Positions 33,808-44,512 of a DNA stretch of 64,000 nucleotides are shown in pieces (position 1 is the first letter of the stretch; the number at the start of each line of letters is the position of its first letter). The stretch is taken from contig CM054062.1 of the NCBI GenBank assembly GCA_028641055.1, forward strand, positions 177,278,726 through 177,342,725, in the 5' to 3' direction. Both the position numbers and the translations under genes were made by a program. This DNA is from Alopecurus myosuroides. Taxonomy: Eukaryota > Streptophyta > Magnoliopsida > Poales > Poaceae. Under the pieces are notes generated by a model. The model did no database searches, was not told the origin of the DNA, and saw only the letters and a program-made list of their open reading frames with translations.

Positions 33808-34269
33808 GGGACAGAGGAGAGAAATTGGAATGATTCAAGCTAGAAAATGTCAAATATGACCTTACTTACAAACTAGAACACCAATTCAAGGGGAAACGTT
33901 GCTTACCCGGGTCTAATCCATGAAGTATCTGCCGTTGATTCGACCCAATCCTCTCCACGGCTGAGGGCATTCTGGGGGTCCTGGATCAACATGGCTGCAG
34001 AGATGGTGAGGTGGGGTAGATGAGCTGGAACGCGGCAAAGAGGATAGGGCGGCGGCGAACGCGGCACAACGGCGGCGGAGGGGATGGGGTGGTGGCGCAG
34101 GGGCGAGGCTGCACGATGCAGCGGTGTCGATCTGTTTCAGCTTCAGACAAGCTCGCTTATGTGTCTCCTTGCGGTCCCACTAGGCACGCAACAGTCAAAG
34201 GATAACCCGGCCCCACTTGTCAGCAAAAACTCACAAGTTGACGGTCAATGCATTGACTGGACGGCAAAC

Positions 34270-34389
34270 GCCAGTTATCAACTTTTGCGAGAGTTCAAGC
34301 TAAGAGAATGGGGAAAAGTGAGCAAAAGTTTAGAGCATGGGGAAGAACGAGCAAGACTAACGAATCGAGGGCATAAGAGTAATAATCCC
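34270..34389 (-). repeat. Right terminal inverted repeat of the Mutator-like element
   Basis: Complement of 26298-26420. The outer end is AATAATCCC at 34381-34389, after which L2 sequence (TAAAAGTAAAAGAAAGGCCC) resumes as in L3 at 45003. Confidence 0.75.
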
Positions 34390-36536
34390 TAAAAGTAAAA
34401 GAAAGGCCCTTCGCAGAGGGAAGCAGGGATTAACTCATGTGCTAGAGCTTTTTATTTTATTAAACAAGGGTATTGAAAACATTTTTTAGAGAGGTGTATG
34501 CTTATGTCAACGAATGGTAAACAGAAAGTACAGTACATCACAAGCCAACTAGACTTAACAAGAGCGGCTCCCATTGAAGGACGCATCTCGTATAGAAGGT
34601 CATCCCTCTTTCTCTTTTGTTTACACAATTATGCTTTGACTTAAGAGAATTTAATAGTAACCAATTTTGGGGCTGGACACCCCGCTGCCAGCTCTTCTAT
34701 CATTTGGATAAGCGGATGAAGCCACTATTCTAGGTGTGTAAAGTCCAATCAACAAGTGAGATACAAGTTCTCTATTTACGTCCTCATGAGCTAAAACAGG
34801 AGCACAAAACATGAGTAATTTTGAAAGTTTTAAAGGTAGCACATGAGAAATTTACTCGGAGTGGCGGTGAAATACCACACGTAGGTAGGCATGGTGGACA
34901 CATTTGGTAAACTTTGGTTTTTGGGAGTTGGATGCACGAGTAGAGGTCATACTCAGTACATGTGGAGGCTAGCAAAGGACTCGGAGCGACAAATCAAGAG
35001 AGCAATAATGGCCATAATCATGCATAGCGACAAAACATTATTAATCAAAGCATAAAGGGTATTACAAGTCAAAAACTAAATGATCATAGAGGCTATAAGT
35101 GACTGTTTTGTAGTCATAAACATGGTGTAAGAATGCACCAAGTCAACCAAATAAAGCATTCGAAAGAGAACACCACAAATTCATGCTTCAATATGCCAAC
35201 AACTCATGATTCTTTCAATGGGACATTAAGAACTCTCAGCTATTTGATACAAGTCATGCTAAAATAACAACTACTAAGCATAGAGTTAAAATAGCATCTA
35301 GCATGCCATGAAAAAGTCTAGCCACAGTCTATACAAGCTTCTATTTGCACCGTTATAAGCACGAAAACTGCACTACTACTTTCCAACACCAATCATTTTA
35401 TACTAAACAAAAACTCTCCAAGAGATATAGCAATGAAGCAAGAAAGTACTAACACAACTATAATAAAACTAACATCTCTAAATAAGAAATGCATGAAAAA
35501 CAGGAGCTAAAAGGGAATTTTGGAGCAACTAGAAGAAAAACTAAGAATACGAGCATAAGGAGTATTCATATGAAAAAAGCGGAGCGTGTCTCTCTCCCAC
35601 ACAAATAATGCTAGGTTCCAACAATATTATTGCATCAAGAAAAACAAAATAAAAACAAACAGGCGCTCCAAGTAAAATTCATATGATGTGACCGAAAAAA
35701 AATAGTTTCACTAGAAGTGACCTGATAAATTGTTGATGAAGAAGGGGATTCCTTGGGCATCCCCAAGCTTAGACGCTTGAGTCTTCTTAGAATTTTCTGG
35801 GATGAACCATGGGGGCATCCCCAAGCTTTGGCTTTGCACTCTTCTTGATCACATTATATCACGCTCTTCTCTTGACCCTTGAAAACTTCCTTCACACCAC
35901 ACCAATGTAATTCACATTAGAGGGTAGTGGACATTTAATAATTCACATGTTCTGAAAGGACACAAGAATTATTGATACTTTTAAACATTATCTACAGCCA
36001 CTGATATTTCGTGGAGCAAATAAATCCACTCGACATAGTAAAAGAGAGGATGCAAGCAAAAAGGCACAATCTGTCAAAACTAGAATAATCTGCAAAGACG
36101 ATTTTTTCCGGGACACTTACATCGCTCAAAACTCGAAAAACGTAAGGAACAAAAAAAAGTTTTGGAATTAGCTGAGGAAAAGGTACAAAACTTGTCAGGT
36201 CATTTTGATCTTTTTTGTGAATTATGCGATTTTTTACCGTGGACATCCGAAATATATTTCCTGCGCAGAAATCCAAAACCAACTCCAACTTTCGCTAGAA
36301 ACTTTACTTGGCACAACGAATACATGAAAATAAAGATACAAAGGAGTTCCTACAGAAGTACACAACACCTTGACTCAAAGAAAACAGAGTAAAACAAAGA
36401 AAATAAATAAAACCATGGGTTATCTCCCAAGAAGTGCTTTTATTTAACGCCTTTTAGCTAGGCCCAGAAAACTTAGAATCAAGTAGATGCTCGCATAAGA
36501 AATATGAATTAAGAAAAATAGAGCATCAAGAAGAAA
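34390..36536 (-). mobile_element. L2 interior, noncoding 3' part
   Basis: Matches L3 45003-47250 over most of its length with indels. It includes the conserved block complementary to GGGAGATAACCCATGG (36413 region). No reading frame is supported. Confidence 0.75.
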
Positions 36537-37880
36537 TTATAAAACAAATTTAAGTATAACCCACTTTTTATTCATAGAAATATTGTAAAGAAATAAATTA
36601 AAGAAGCTCAAATTAGAAATCATGGGAAGGTAGAACAAGAGCAATTTCAAAACTTTCAACAAAAAGAGAGGTGTTCTAGTAACATGAAAATTCCTACAAC
36701 CATATTTTCCTCTCTCATAATAATTTCCAGTAGCATCATGAACAAACTCAACAACATAATTATCACATAAGGAGTGTTTGTCATGATCTAAAAGCACACA
36801 ATTCAAATCAAGCTCCAAGAAAGTGGGATCAAAATTTAAAATCAGGTCATCTTTTTCCCCACGTTTAGCAGCAAAACAAGATGATTGGTCACTCTTAACA
36901 GGTATGGGACACATTATAGCAATCCTATTTTCAGTAGCATTAGAATTTATAACATCAAGTAACATAGGACCATCATTTAGAGCATTATCATATAAATTTT
37001 CTGAACAAACTTCTTCACTATCATGCATATCAATAGTTGGAATAAATAGAGGATTATCATAGGATTTATCAAATTAGCATGGATTTTCATAAATAGCAGT
37101 ACCAATATCATTCTCACTAGTTTCATTCATAGTAGTATCAAGGTCACAAGTATAGCAAGTATCAATTTCATCAAAAAGGGATATTTCAAAAGAATCAGTA
37201 GGATCATCAATATAAAACTCATCCTCCTTTGGTAAGAATGGAGGGAAATCAAATAAGTTATGAGTTAAAGAGTTACTCTCATTGGGAGGTTGACATGGGT
37301 AGCTAATCCATTCTTCCTCCTCTTGATCATCACTCTCCTCCTCTTTTTCATCCAATGAGCTTCCAGATTCAGCAGTTTCTTCTTCCATAGGTTCTTGCAA
37401 GACATTAGTCTCTCCCTTTGGGGGAGAGAATCTATTAAGATATTTAAATATGTAGCAATTACAATCCTTGCAATTATCAAAGCTATATTCAAGTACAGCA
37501 TAAATCTCGTATTTATAAGGTGCATCATCAATACTTTCAAGCAACCTAGGCAATTTCGAATGCACCCTTCCAAGCAATAAATTCCTCAATTTATTCCACA
37601 TCATAAAAGTCATAATTTCCCTTAACATAAGAAGATATGGTAACATTATCATTATACTCACATTAAAAAGGGAGGTGTTTATACCTCCTACAGCAATAAG
37701 ATTTATCAAAGCAATAAGTAACATTATAAGTAGAGCACAAGTTTTTAGCCTAGTTATACAATTTATTAATTTTCTCCTATAAGTGTATCCCTTTTTGTGA
37801 TAAGCGGTGTTCCTTATAATATTTTTGTTGTTCATATGTGAACCCACCTTGCCAATAAGATCTAGTTTCAAAGACATCAA
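36537..37880 (-). pseudogene. L2 internal ORF, one in-frame stop
   Basis: Two frames, 37880-37074 and 37028-36537, are in the same phase and separated by one TAA at 37074-37076, so they form one ORF of about 440 codons. A shorter upstream frame (about 37960-37780, MFDVFETRSYWQGGFTYEQQ) is probably its original start, now shifted. The middle is acidic (SSLDEKEEESDDQEEEEW) and followed by Pro/Asn/Asp-rich sequence. The C-terminal part has CDNYVVEFVHDATGNYYERG. The position beside the primer site is where gag begins, but I see no zinc knuckle or protease. Similar ORFs occur in non-autonomous Athila-like elements of Triticeae; a gag-like role is inference. Confidence 0.6.
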
Positions 37881-37978
37881 ACATTGCTAGCAAGCATGAT
37901 AAAGCAAGTAAAGAGCAAAACAATAACAAAGTAAAAATGATTGGAGGTGAGAGACTCTCCTTGCAGAAATCCTCTTTC

Positions 37979-37996
37979 TCCCTGGCAACGACACCA
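37979..37996 (-). other. Decayed tRNA-Asp primer binding site of L2
   Basis: TCCCTGGCAACGACACCA differs from the L3 site at three positions, all C-to-T or G-to-A changes at CpG or adjacent sites, which suggests methylation-driven decay. Confidence 0.75.
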
Positions 37997-38007
37997 GAAA
38001 ATATGCT

Positions 38008-39635
38008 TGATAGTGCAGATCTTGCACTTGTTGCGAGACCCCAAGAGGAAGGTATGAAGAGCACAACAACAAGTTTTCCCTCAGAAACAAACCAAGGTTG
38101 AATCGACCAGTAGGAGAAAGAAATCACTTCCGAAGGTTGATGCAGCTGAGGTGGCAGGGCGCACTACCAGTTTAGAAGCAACCTGGAACCTACACAACAC
38201 AATCAAATCACTTTGCCCCAACGAAGCAGTGAGGTTGTCGATCTCACCGGTTTTGCTGAACACAAAGAGGTTAAACATACCGTGTGGAAAATAATATTTT
38301 TTTGCAGTAGTGGAAATAGAACATTGATGGCAGTATTAAAGCAGTAGCACCAGTATGAAAACAGAGATTGCAGTGGTTGTATTATCAGTATGAGGAAAAT
38401 GGACCGAGGTCCACATCTCACTAGAGGTGTCTCTCCCAAGACAAATAGATAGCATGTGTGGTGAACAAATTACAACTGGGCAATTGACAGATATAAAGGT
38501 TGCACCGTAGTGCATATGCATGACATGATGATTACCATGTGATTCATGCAGGCATTACAACAAGATACATAGACCGTCATTCAACTGCATCTATGACTAA
38601 TAATCCACCCTCAGAGTGTCATCCGAGCAATCCTTGGGTATTAAGTTGCAATCAACCGATAATCGCAGTAAGCAAAGTGTGTAATGTAAACAATGTAAAC
38701 ATCTTTGTTTTCTCCCTAATGGCAATAGCACATCCCCCATCCTTCACGTTTCTGTCACTCGAGCACAGATGCAAAGGAGGCACGAACCCACTATCGAGCA
38801 TAAATACTCCCTCTTAGAGTTACTAGCATCTACTTGGCCAGAGCATCTACTAACAACGGAGAGCATGAAAGATCATAAGTAACATACACATTAAAAGAAC
38901 ATCATATATAGATAATCATGAGACATAGCATTCAATATTCATCGGATCCCAGCAAACACAACATGTAGCATTACAATAAGATGATCTTGATCATGTAGGG
39001 CAGCTCACAAGATCTAAACATGAGGCATAAAGAGGAGAGAACAAGCATCTAGCTACTGCTATGGACCCGTAGTCCAAGGATGAACTACTCACGCATCATT
39101 CCGGAGGCGGGCATGGTGGTGTAGAGCCCTTTGGTGATGATTCCCCCTCCCGGCAGGGTGCTGGCGAGAGCTCCAGAACCCTTCCGAACTAGGGTTGACG
39201 ATGACATCGGCTGCGGATGTTTTTCGTGAAAAAGGCTTATGTTTATAGGGTTAACCCTTCGGCGACAATATATAGGCGAGAGGGCAATGTCGGTTGGCGA
39301 GCAGGGGGGCACACCACCCCTGGGCACGGCCAGGGGGCGCACCCACCCATGGTGTGGGGACCCATGTGGCTCCCCTCCGGGTCTTCTTCGGACTCCGTGT
39401 GCACAACAACTTTCTAAGACTTTGGGCTTCGAATCGTCCAATTTGAGAATATTTCTAGAAGAACTTTTCTGAAACTAAAAAGAGCAGAAAACAGGAACTG
39501 GCTCTATGGCATCTTGTCAATAGTTTAGTCCCAGGAAATCGATAAAAATGACATAATGTGTAAAGGAAACATGTAGTATATGGCATGAAAACAACATGGA
39601 ACATCAGAAATTATGGATACGTTTATGGCGTATCA
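38008..39635 (-). repeat. L2 5' LTR (1628 bp)
   Basis: On the minus strand it starts TGATACGCC at 39635 and ends with CTATCA at 38008. It is homologous to both L3 LTRs. A plus-strand ACAATATATAGGCG near 39267 gives a minus-strand TATA, with TAGGGTTAACCC beside it. The first 60 bp at its left end diverge from L3. Confidence 0.85.
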
Positions 39636-40153
39636 GTGGGGGGTGAGCAGTGGCTCGCCCCGGCTCCCCTATTTATGCCGCGGGGTAGATCATGCGTCGC
39701 GGATTTACTGCGCCACAATCTCGAGAAACCGCTGCGCATAACTGCATCCACAAAGGGTCACAGAAGAGTAACTGCATGTGGTGGTGCAGTAGGTCCCGCG
39801 GAATTCGGGGCGGCGGGCACTCAAGTGCCTTGGCGATTTGACTACCCATGGGACCCCCTGGGCGTGCGTGACACGCGTGTGATGGTAGGGTTGTCCACGC
39901 ACGAGAATCGAGGGAACATGCGGTGAATTTCGGCCACGTACCTAGAGCCAAAGAGTTGGAGAAAATGAGAAACCCTTTCCTATGTCAGAGCAGACCGACA
40001 TAAGAACGAGAATCGACTTTGGTGGAGAGCCAGTTCTGGCACTTTAGCTGGGCCGACATAAGTCATGTCGGCGGTAAAGCAAGTTCTTGTTATTGGGAAC
40101 CTACCGTGGCCCTTCATCCGAGGATGTAGGACCGCGCCAGATTCGGGGACTAA
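39636..40153 (+). mobile_element. Remaining interior of T2
   Basis: GC-rich sequence between the L2 terminus and the T2 3' LTR, ending ATTCGGGGACTAA, a polypurine-tract-like end. No coding domain is recognisable. Confidence 0.5.
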
Positions 40154-41030
40154 TGTCGGGGGGCGACCCCGGGTAGGTTCATGGCAGGCACAAGGTAATG
40201 TCCGGGAGTGGAACGAGTCAATGTTGACCGACATAGCAAGAACGGCTTATGGCCGGTATAGTCATACCGGTACGAACCGACATACAGTGACCGACATACA
40301 TAAGGTATGTCGGAATAGTCCTTTGGTATCTTGAATACAGGAGAGAATCAACCTAGTTATGTATGGAAAAGCCGGCATAAAGAAGGTGCAAAGGAACTCG
40401 GATGCGGATCAATGCTACTATCGTGCCCCTACTGTTGCGGAGCAGGTACTGGCGTGGAGGTTCAAGTTACTAGGAGAAAGGGTCTCTCCCGTACCACTGA
40501 CCACGTACAATTGTGGGAGCAGTGGCCAGGTATGGAGAGGCCACGTCCTGCCCAGGACAGAGGCGACAATGATGCATGGAGGATGATGCACGTTGGACTT
40601 TGGTAGCATAGTGGGTAGCAGTGTGCTCAGCCACAATGTTCTGTACGTGTGTCCTGGGTACCAGTATATAAGGTGGCCCAGGCCCTCCTCCGTGAGGGGC
40701 GGATTGAGGGAGAGAGAGTCATTCTGCTGGTAGTTAACTCACTCAATACTACGAGGGATAAACCTTGCTCTCTTATGAACCTTCTTCCTCCTCTAGCAAA
40801 TACAGCTCAAGGAGCACCTCCATAACCCGGATACTCATCCATATACCCTCAGACAGGCAGGAGTAGGGGCTTTACCTCCTCACGAGGGCCCCAAACCGGG
40901 GTACATCGTGTGTGTTTTGTGTCTTCTGTGTGCTTTCCTCGACATGCTATCCCTCCCCAGTTCTGACATCATCCATCGCCCCCCAACTCAAGCCATCCTA
41001 TGGCATCTGTCGTGACATCGCCATGACATA
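40154..41030 (+). repeat. T2 3' LTR (877 bp)
   Basis: It starts TGTCGGGGGGCG and ends CGCCATGACA. The first 383 bp match the 5' LTR fragment. TATA box at 40664-40672 (GTATATAAGG). The 3' end is placed where the outer sequence O resumes (TAGCTCTATG). Confidence 0.75.
40664..40672 (+). promoter_or_regulatory. TATA box in T2 3' LTR
   Basis: GTATATAAGG about 510 bp into the LTR. Confidence 0.6.
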
Positions 41031-41238
41031 GCTCTATGTGCATCTGTTTTATGGCAATCACTACTCCTTGCATATCTTCGATTATAAGACTTCCTCTTTT
41101 CTAATGATCATTTTTAGTTGTCTAAGACATTCTTCCATTGACCTTCCAACCCCCCCCCCCCCATAATGTTCTCTTAGCAATAACATCCTCGTGCCAAGAA
41201 CCAATGCAGGATGCTTACTTGTTTTTCGTGCACAAATA
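41031..41238. other. Old unclassified repeat O, continuation
   Basis: It resumes the sequence broken at 8100 and includes a 14-C tract near 41149-41162. T1 interrupts it at 41239; the five bases before T1 are AAATA, but the matching right flank lies outside the window. Confidence 0.45.
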
Positions 41239-42118
41239 TGTAGGGTCCCTGGATACCAGGGTATCCCGGCCCGTCGGCTACAGCCCGGCCCAACAGGCGC
41301 CTTCGAGAGGCGATTAGGTACGCTCCCTCTCCTGAAGGGTCCTCCACCTTAGTTGCGAGCCAGCTTGAGGCCCGAGAGTTGGAGCCTGGCGATTTCTCCT
41401 CCGAGAGGAACTCTACTCCGCCTCCCGTTCCTCTCTAGGGGGTTTACCTGCTCGGTGGGAGACATGACATGTGCTGCTGACAGCTGCGCCTCCGTGCAAT
41501 AACAGAGGCCGCGCAGAGCTGCAGGCTCTCTTTGTCCGTAGCTTCCATTCTGGTGTATAAAGGACGGGGGACAACTGACCGGGCCAAAGGGTCTTTCAAA
41601 GATTGCCTCTTTGGTGCAAGAAGACCGAGTCCGCGCTACAAGACGGAGGCGTCGTCACCGGGCTCCCCCACCCTAACGCCATGGACAGTGGTGCTGTCCC
41701 CGACGACCGAGACCGCGAAGGAGGCACATAAGTACGGGAGGCTCCTCCCTTTGGCACCTTGGTGGGAACCCTTTCCCGCCAAATGAGCGGGAAGGAGGTC
41801 CAAACGCAAGTATAAGAAGGGAACCTACGGCCCTTGTAGAAAGGGAGCTTGAATCATCGTAGAGCCCAAGTAGTCTGTTCCGAGCACAAGCTCGCATTTG
41901 TACCGTAGCCACCGTAGTGCAATCCATCAGACAAGCACGAGTAGAGTTTTACACCACACCGGTGGCCTAAACCCGGGTAAAATCGCCGTGTCGCCATTGT
42001 TGTCGTGCTCAAGCTTCCCTCTCGAAGCCTTATCTCGAGGTGAAGGAAGTGTGTTTGGCCCACAGTGTTCGAACCTCCGAAAGCTATCCTGTCTAAGACA
42101 GACGAGCTTTCTTCGACA
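41239..42118 (+). repeat. T1 5' LTR (880 bp)
   Basis: It starts TGTAGGGTCCCTGG and ends TTCTTCGACA, right before the primer site. TATA box TATAAAGG at 41556-41563. The downstream part ('GAGTAGAGTTTTACACC', 41940-41956) resembles the equivalent regions of X and T2. Confidence 0.85.
41556..41563 (+). promoter_or_regulatory. TATA box in T1 LTR
   Basis: GTGTATAAAGGACG about 315 bp into the LTR. Confidence 0.6.
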
Positions 42119-42120
42119 TT

Positions 42121-42139
42121 TGGTGCGCCAGGTAGGGGG
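42121..42139 (+). other. T1 primer binding site
   Basis: TGGTGCGCCAGGTAGGGGG, two bases after the LTR. It differs by one base from the TGGCGCGCCAGGTAGGGGG form common in Tat-like grass elements. I do not assign the tRNA. Confidence 0.8.
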
Positions 42140-42168
42140 CTAAGATACTCCTTCGCTTCCTCGTCGCC

Positions 42169-42900
42169 ATGGCACCAGCCGCCCGGACCAACCCATGCCT
42201 CACCCGCTCCGAGCACGCTCGCCGCTGGGGGCAGGTTGAGCCGACCGGCAATGACAACGACACGCCACGACGCAACACCACTGGCGTGGAGGGCAAAACG
42301 GCGCCGAGGAGAAGGCTTCCTCCCACAGGCTGCAGCGAGACATGCCTGCGTTGCAGCACACGCTCCCATCGCTGTCAGGAATGCAGGGGCGCCTGGAGCA
42401 ACCTACTCCCGCTGCAGCCCTGCTGCTGGTCCGGGAGCTGCTTACCCACCCGCCCGCACGTGAAGGACACGCCGCATGGCTCGCCCGCCTCCAGGAGCTC
42501 GCCACCGTCGCAAACGTCCCCCCACGGTAACCGCGGGGAGGCAACATCGGCCAGCGTAGGAACGCGGCAGCCCATGACGCGCCGCCCCCTTCTCACGGTG
42601 TAACCTCGCCGGTGCAAGGCAACCCCCGCACCAAGTTCCCTAACAAGGCACCCACCACTAAGGTGCCTGAGAAGAGCAGCAACAACTGCCAGATCATGCG
42701 CACTCCACCAGATGCGCGCGTTCAGATCGAACGCTGCCATGAGCATGAGCGGCGTACCATCCGCGACCTCACCAAGATCGGTCGTGCCAACCGGCCGGTG
42801 GACCTCGACGCGCGCGCCACCGTCTACGTCGGCGGCGTCCTTGCGTTCACCAAGCAACTTCGCACTGTCTCCTGGCCTCTGAAGTTCAACCCCACGCGAC
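42169..42900 (+). pseudogene. gag: T1 gag, N-terminal part
   Basis: The ATG at 42169 (MAPAARTNPCLTRSEHARRW) opens 50 bp after the primer site. Around 42290-42340 the frame must change to the one that carries MPALQHTLPSLSGMQGRLEQ and LLLVRELLTHPPAREGHAAW. TAA at 42528-42530 interrupts this, and the same frame then runs on through QIERCHEHERRTIRDLTKIG to TVSWPLKFNPTR at the edge of L3. This is the N-terminal half of a Tat-type capsid precursor, with a helical, Leu-rich region and an Arg/His-rich linker. It is broken by one frameshift, one stop and the L3 insertion, and continues at 54662. Confidence 0.75.
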
Positions 42901-44512
42901 TGATGCAGTGTGTAGTTGACGCCCTCGTTGGTAAACCCCAAGATAAAGGTTGTGAAGAGTGTAGCAGCAAGTTTCCCCTCAGAAAAGAAACCAAGGTTGA
43001 ATCGACCAGTAGAAGGGCAAGCAATCTCTGAAGGCTGATGCAGCTGAGGTGGCAGGGCGCACTACCGGTTCAGCAGCAACGTGGAACCTACACAACACAA
43101 TCAAATCACTCTGTCCCAACGAAGAAGTGAGGTTGTCAATCTCATCGGTTTTGCTGAACACAAAGCGGTTAAATGTATGGTGTGGAAAACATTAGGAAAA
43201 CAGTAGGAACAGTCTGAGAGCAGTATGAAAGCAGTATGAAAGCAGTAGGTGTTTTATCAGTATGAGGAAAAAGGACCGGGGTCCACAGTTCACTAGTGGT
43301 GTCTCTCCGAGAAAGATAAATAACATGTGTGGTGAACAAATTACAGCTGGAAAATTGACAGAAATGAAGGCTGCACCATAGTGCATATGCAAGACATAAA
43401 GATTACTATGTGATTCATGCGGGCATTACAACAAAATACATAGACCCTTATCCAACTGCATCTATGACTAAAAATCCACTCTTCGAATATCATCCGAACA
43501 AACGTTGGGTATTAAGTTGCAAGCAACAGATAATCACAGTCAGAAAAGTGTGTAATGTAAACAATAACATAATCCTTAGACAAGGCATTGTTGTTTTCTC
43601 CCTAATGGCAACATCACATCCTCCATCAGCACGTTTTTGTCACTCGAGCACATATGAAAAGGAGGCATGAACCCACTATCGAGCATAAATACTCCTCTTG
43701 GAGTTACTAGCATATACTTGGCCAGAGCATCTACTAATAACAGAGAGCATGCAAGATCATAAATATCATAAGCATGAAGATGACATGATAGATTGATAAT
43801 CAGAAGACATATCATTCAACATTCATCAGATCATAGCAAACACAACATATAGCATTACATAAAGATGATCTTGATCATGTTAGGCAGCTCACAAGATCTA
43901 AATATGAGGCACAAAGTGGAGAAGACAACCATCTAGATACTGCTATGGACTCGTAGTCCAGTGATGAACTACTCACACAACACTTCGGAGGAGGGCATGG
44001 TGGTGTAGACCCCTCCGGTGATGACTTCCCCCTCCGGCAGGGTGCCGGGGAGAGCTCCAGAACCCTCGCGATCTCGGGATGACGGTGACGGCGGCCTCGG
44101 GTGTTTCTCGGGAAAAAGTAGGATCTCTCTAGGGTTTACGTCTCGGGGGGAATATATAGGCGAAAGGGCAGTGGCGGTGGATGCTCAGGGGCCCCACACC
44201 ACCCCCTAGTGCGGCCAAGGGGGCCGCACCACCCTATGATGTGGGCCCCCTCAGGGCCCCCTCCGGGTCTCTTCGGGACTCCGTGGAACCTCCAGGATTT
44301 CTAAGACTTTCGGGCTTTGAATTTTCCAATTCCAATAATATTTCCAGAATAACTTTTTTGAAACTAAAAAAAGCACAAAACAAGGAACTCGCTCTTTGGC
44401 ATCTTTTCAATAGGTTAGTCCGGAAAATCGATAAAGTGTATAGCAAACATGTGGGAAACAAAAGAAAACAACATGGAACATCAGAAATTTAGGATGCGTT
44501 TATGACGTATCA
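42901..44512 (-). repeat. L3 3' LTR (1612 bp)
   Basis: Minus-strand start TGATACGTC at 44512, end CTGCATCA at 42901. Minus-strand TATA (plus-strand GAATATATAGG, 44150-44160) with a telo-box-like CTAGGGTTTACG at 44129-44140, just downstream in transcription direction. Confidence 0.9.

Larger units (their letters stand above)
26298..34389 (-). mobile_element. Mutator-like DNA transposon (8.1 kb)
   Basis: The ends are inverted relative to each other: left GAGAAATATTACTC...CCCCCGATTCCTTAGTTC, right (reverse complement) GGGATTATTACTC...CCCTCGATTCGTTAG, then CTCACTTTTCCCCAT on both sides. The similarity extends at least about 115 bp and perhaps 200 bp, as expected of long Mutator terminal inverted repeats. 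A decayed MULE transposase runs leftward from just inside the right end. The uninterrupted locus is visible in L3 (near 44985-45005). A clear 9-bp target duplication is not visible (best comparison TAGAAGATG against TAAAAGTAA). Confidence 0.8.
24653..39635 (-). mobile_element. Athila-like element L2 (minus strand), interrupted by a Mutator-like element
   Basis: Its 5' LTR is on the right (38008-39635) with a decayed tRNA-Asp primer site beside it, and its truncated 3' LTR is on the left (24653-25815). The internal region is 25816-38007, of which 26298-34389 is the DNA transposon; the element's own interior is about 4.1 kb. It holds one interrupted ORF on the minus strand and no protease, RT or integrase, so L2 is non-autonomous. 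The left LTR starts abruptly at CTGGGCAATTGACAG, directly after the L1 terminus. Confidence 0.8.
8101..41030 (+). mobile_element. Tat-like Gypsy element T2, gutted and filled by later insertions
   Basis: A 386-bp left LTR fragment (8101-8486) and a full right LTR (40154-41030) share sequence from their first base, TGTCGGGGGGCGACCC. Flanks are TAGCA (8096-8100) and TAGCT (41031-41035), a 4/5 target duplication, and the outer sequence O reads through if T2 is removed. Of T2's own body only 39636-40153 remains; gag and pol are absent. The rest of the 33 kb is L1, L2, chromovirus B and the Mutator-like element. Confidence 0.65.

Noticed and set aside
26291..34398. 9-bp target duplication of the Mutator-like element
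   Set aside because: The best candidates (TAGAAGATG and TAAAAGTAA) agree at about five of nine positions, which is too weak to claim.
40941..40944. Alternative T2 LTR end at CTCGACA
   Set aside because: The bases after it (TGCTA) do not repeat the left flank (TAGCA), whereas an end at 41030 gives TAGCT and restores the outer sequence.
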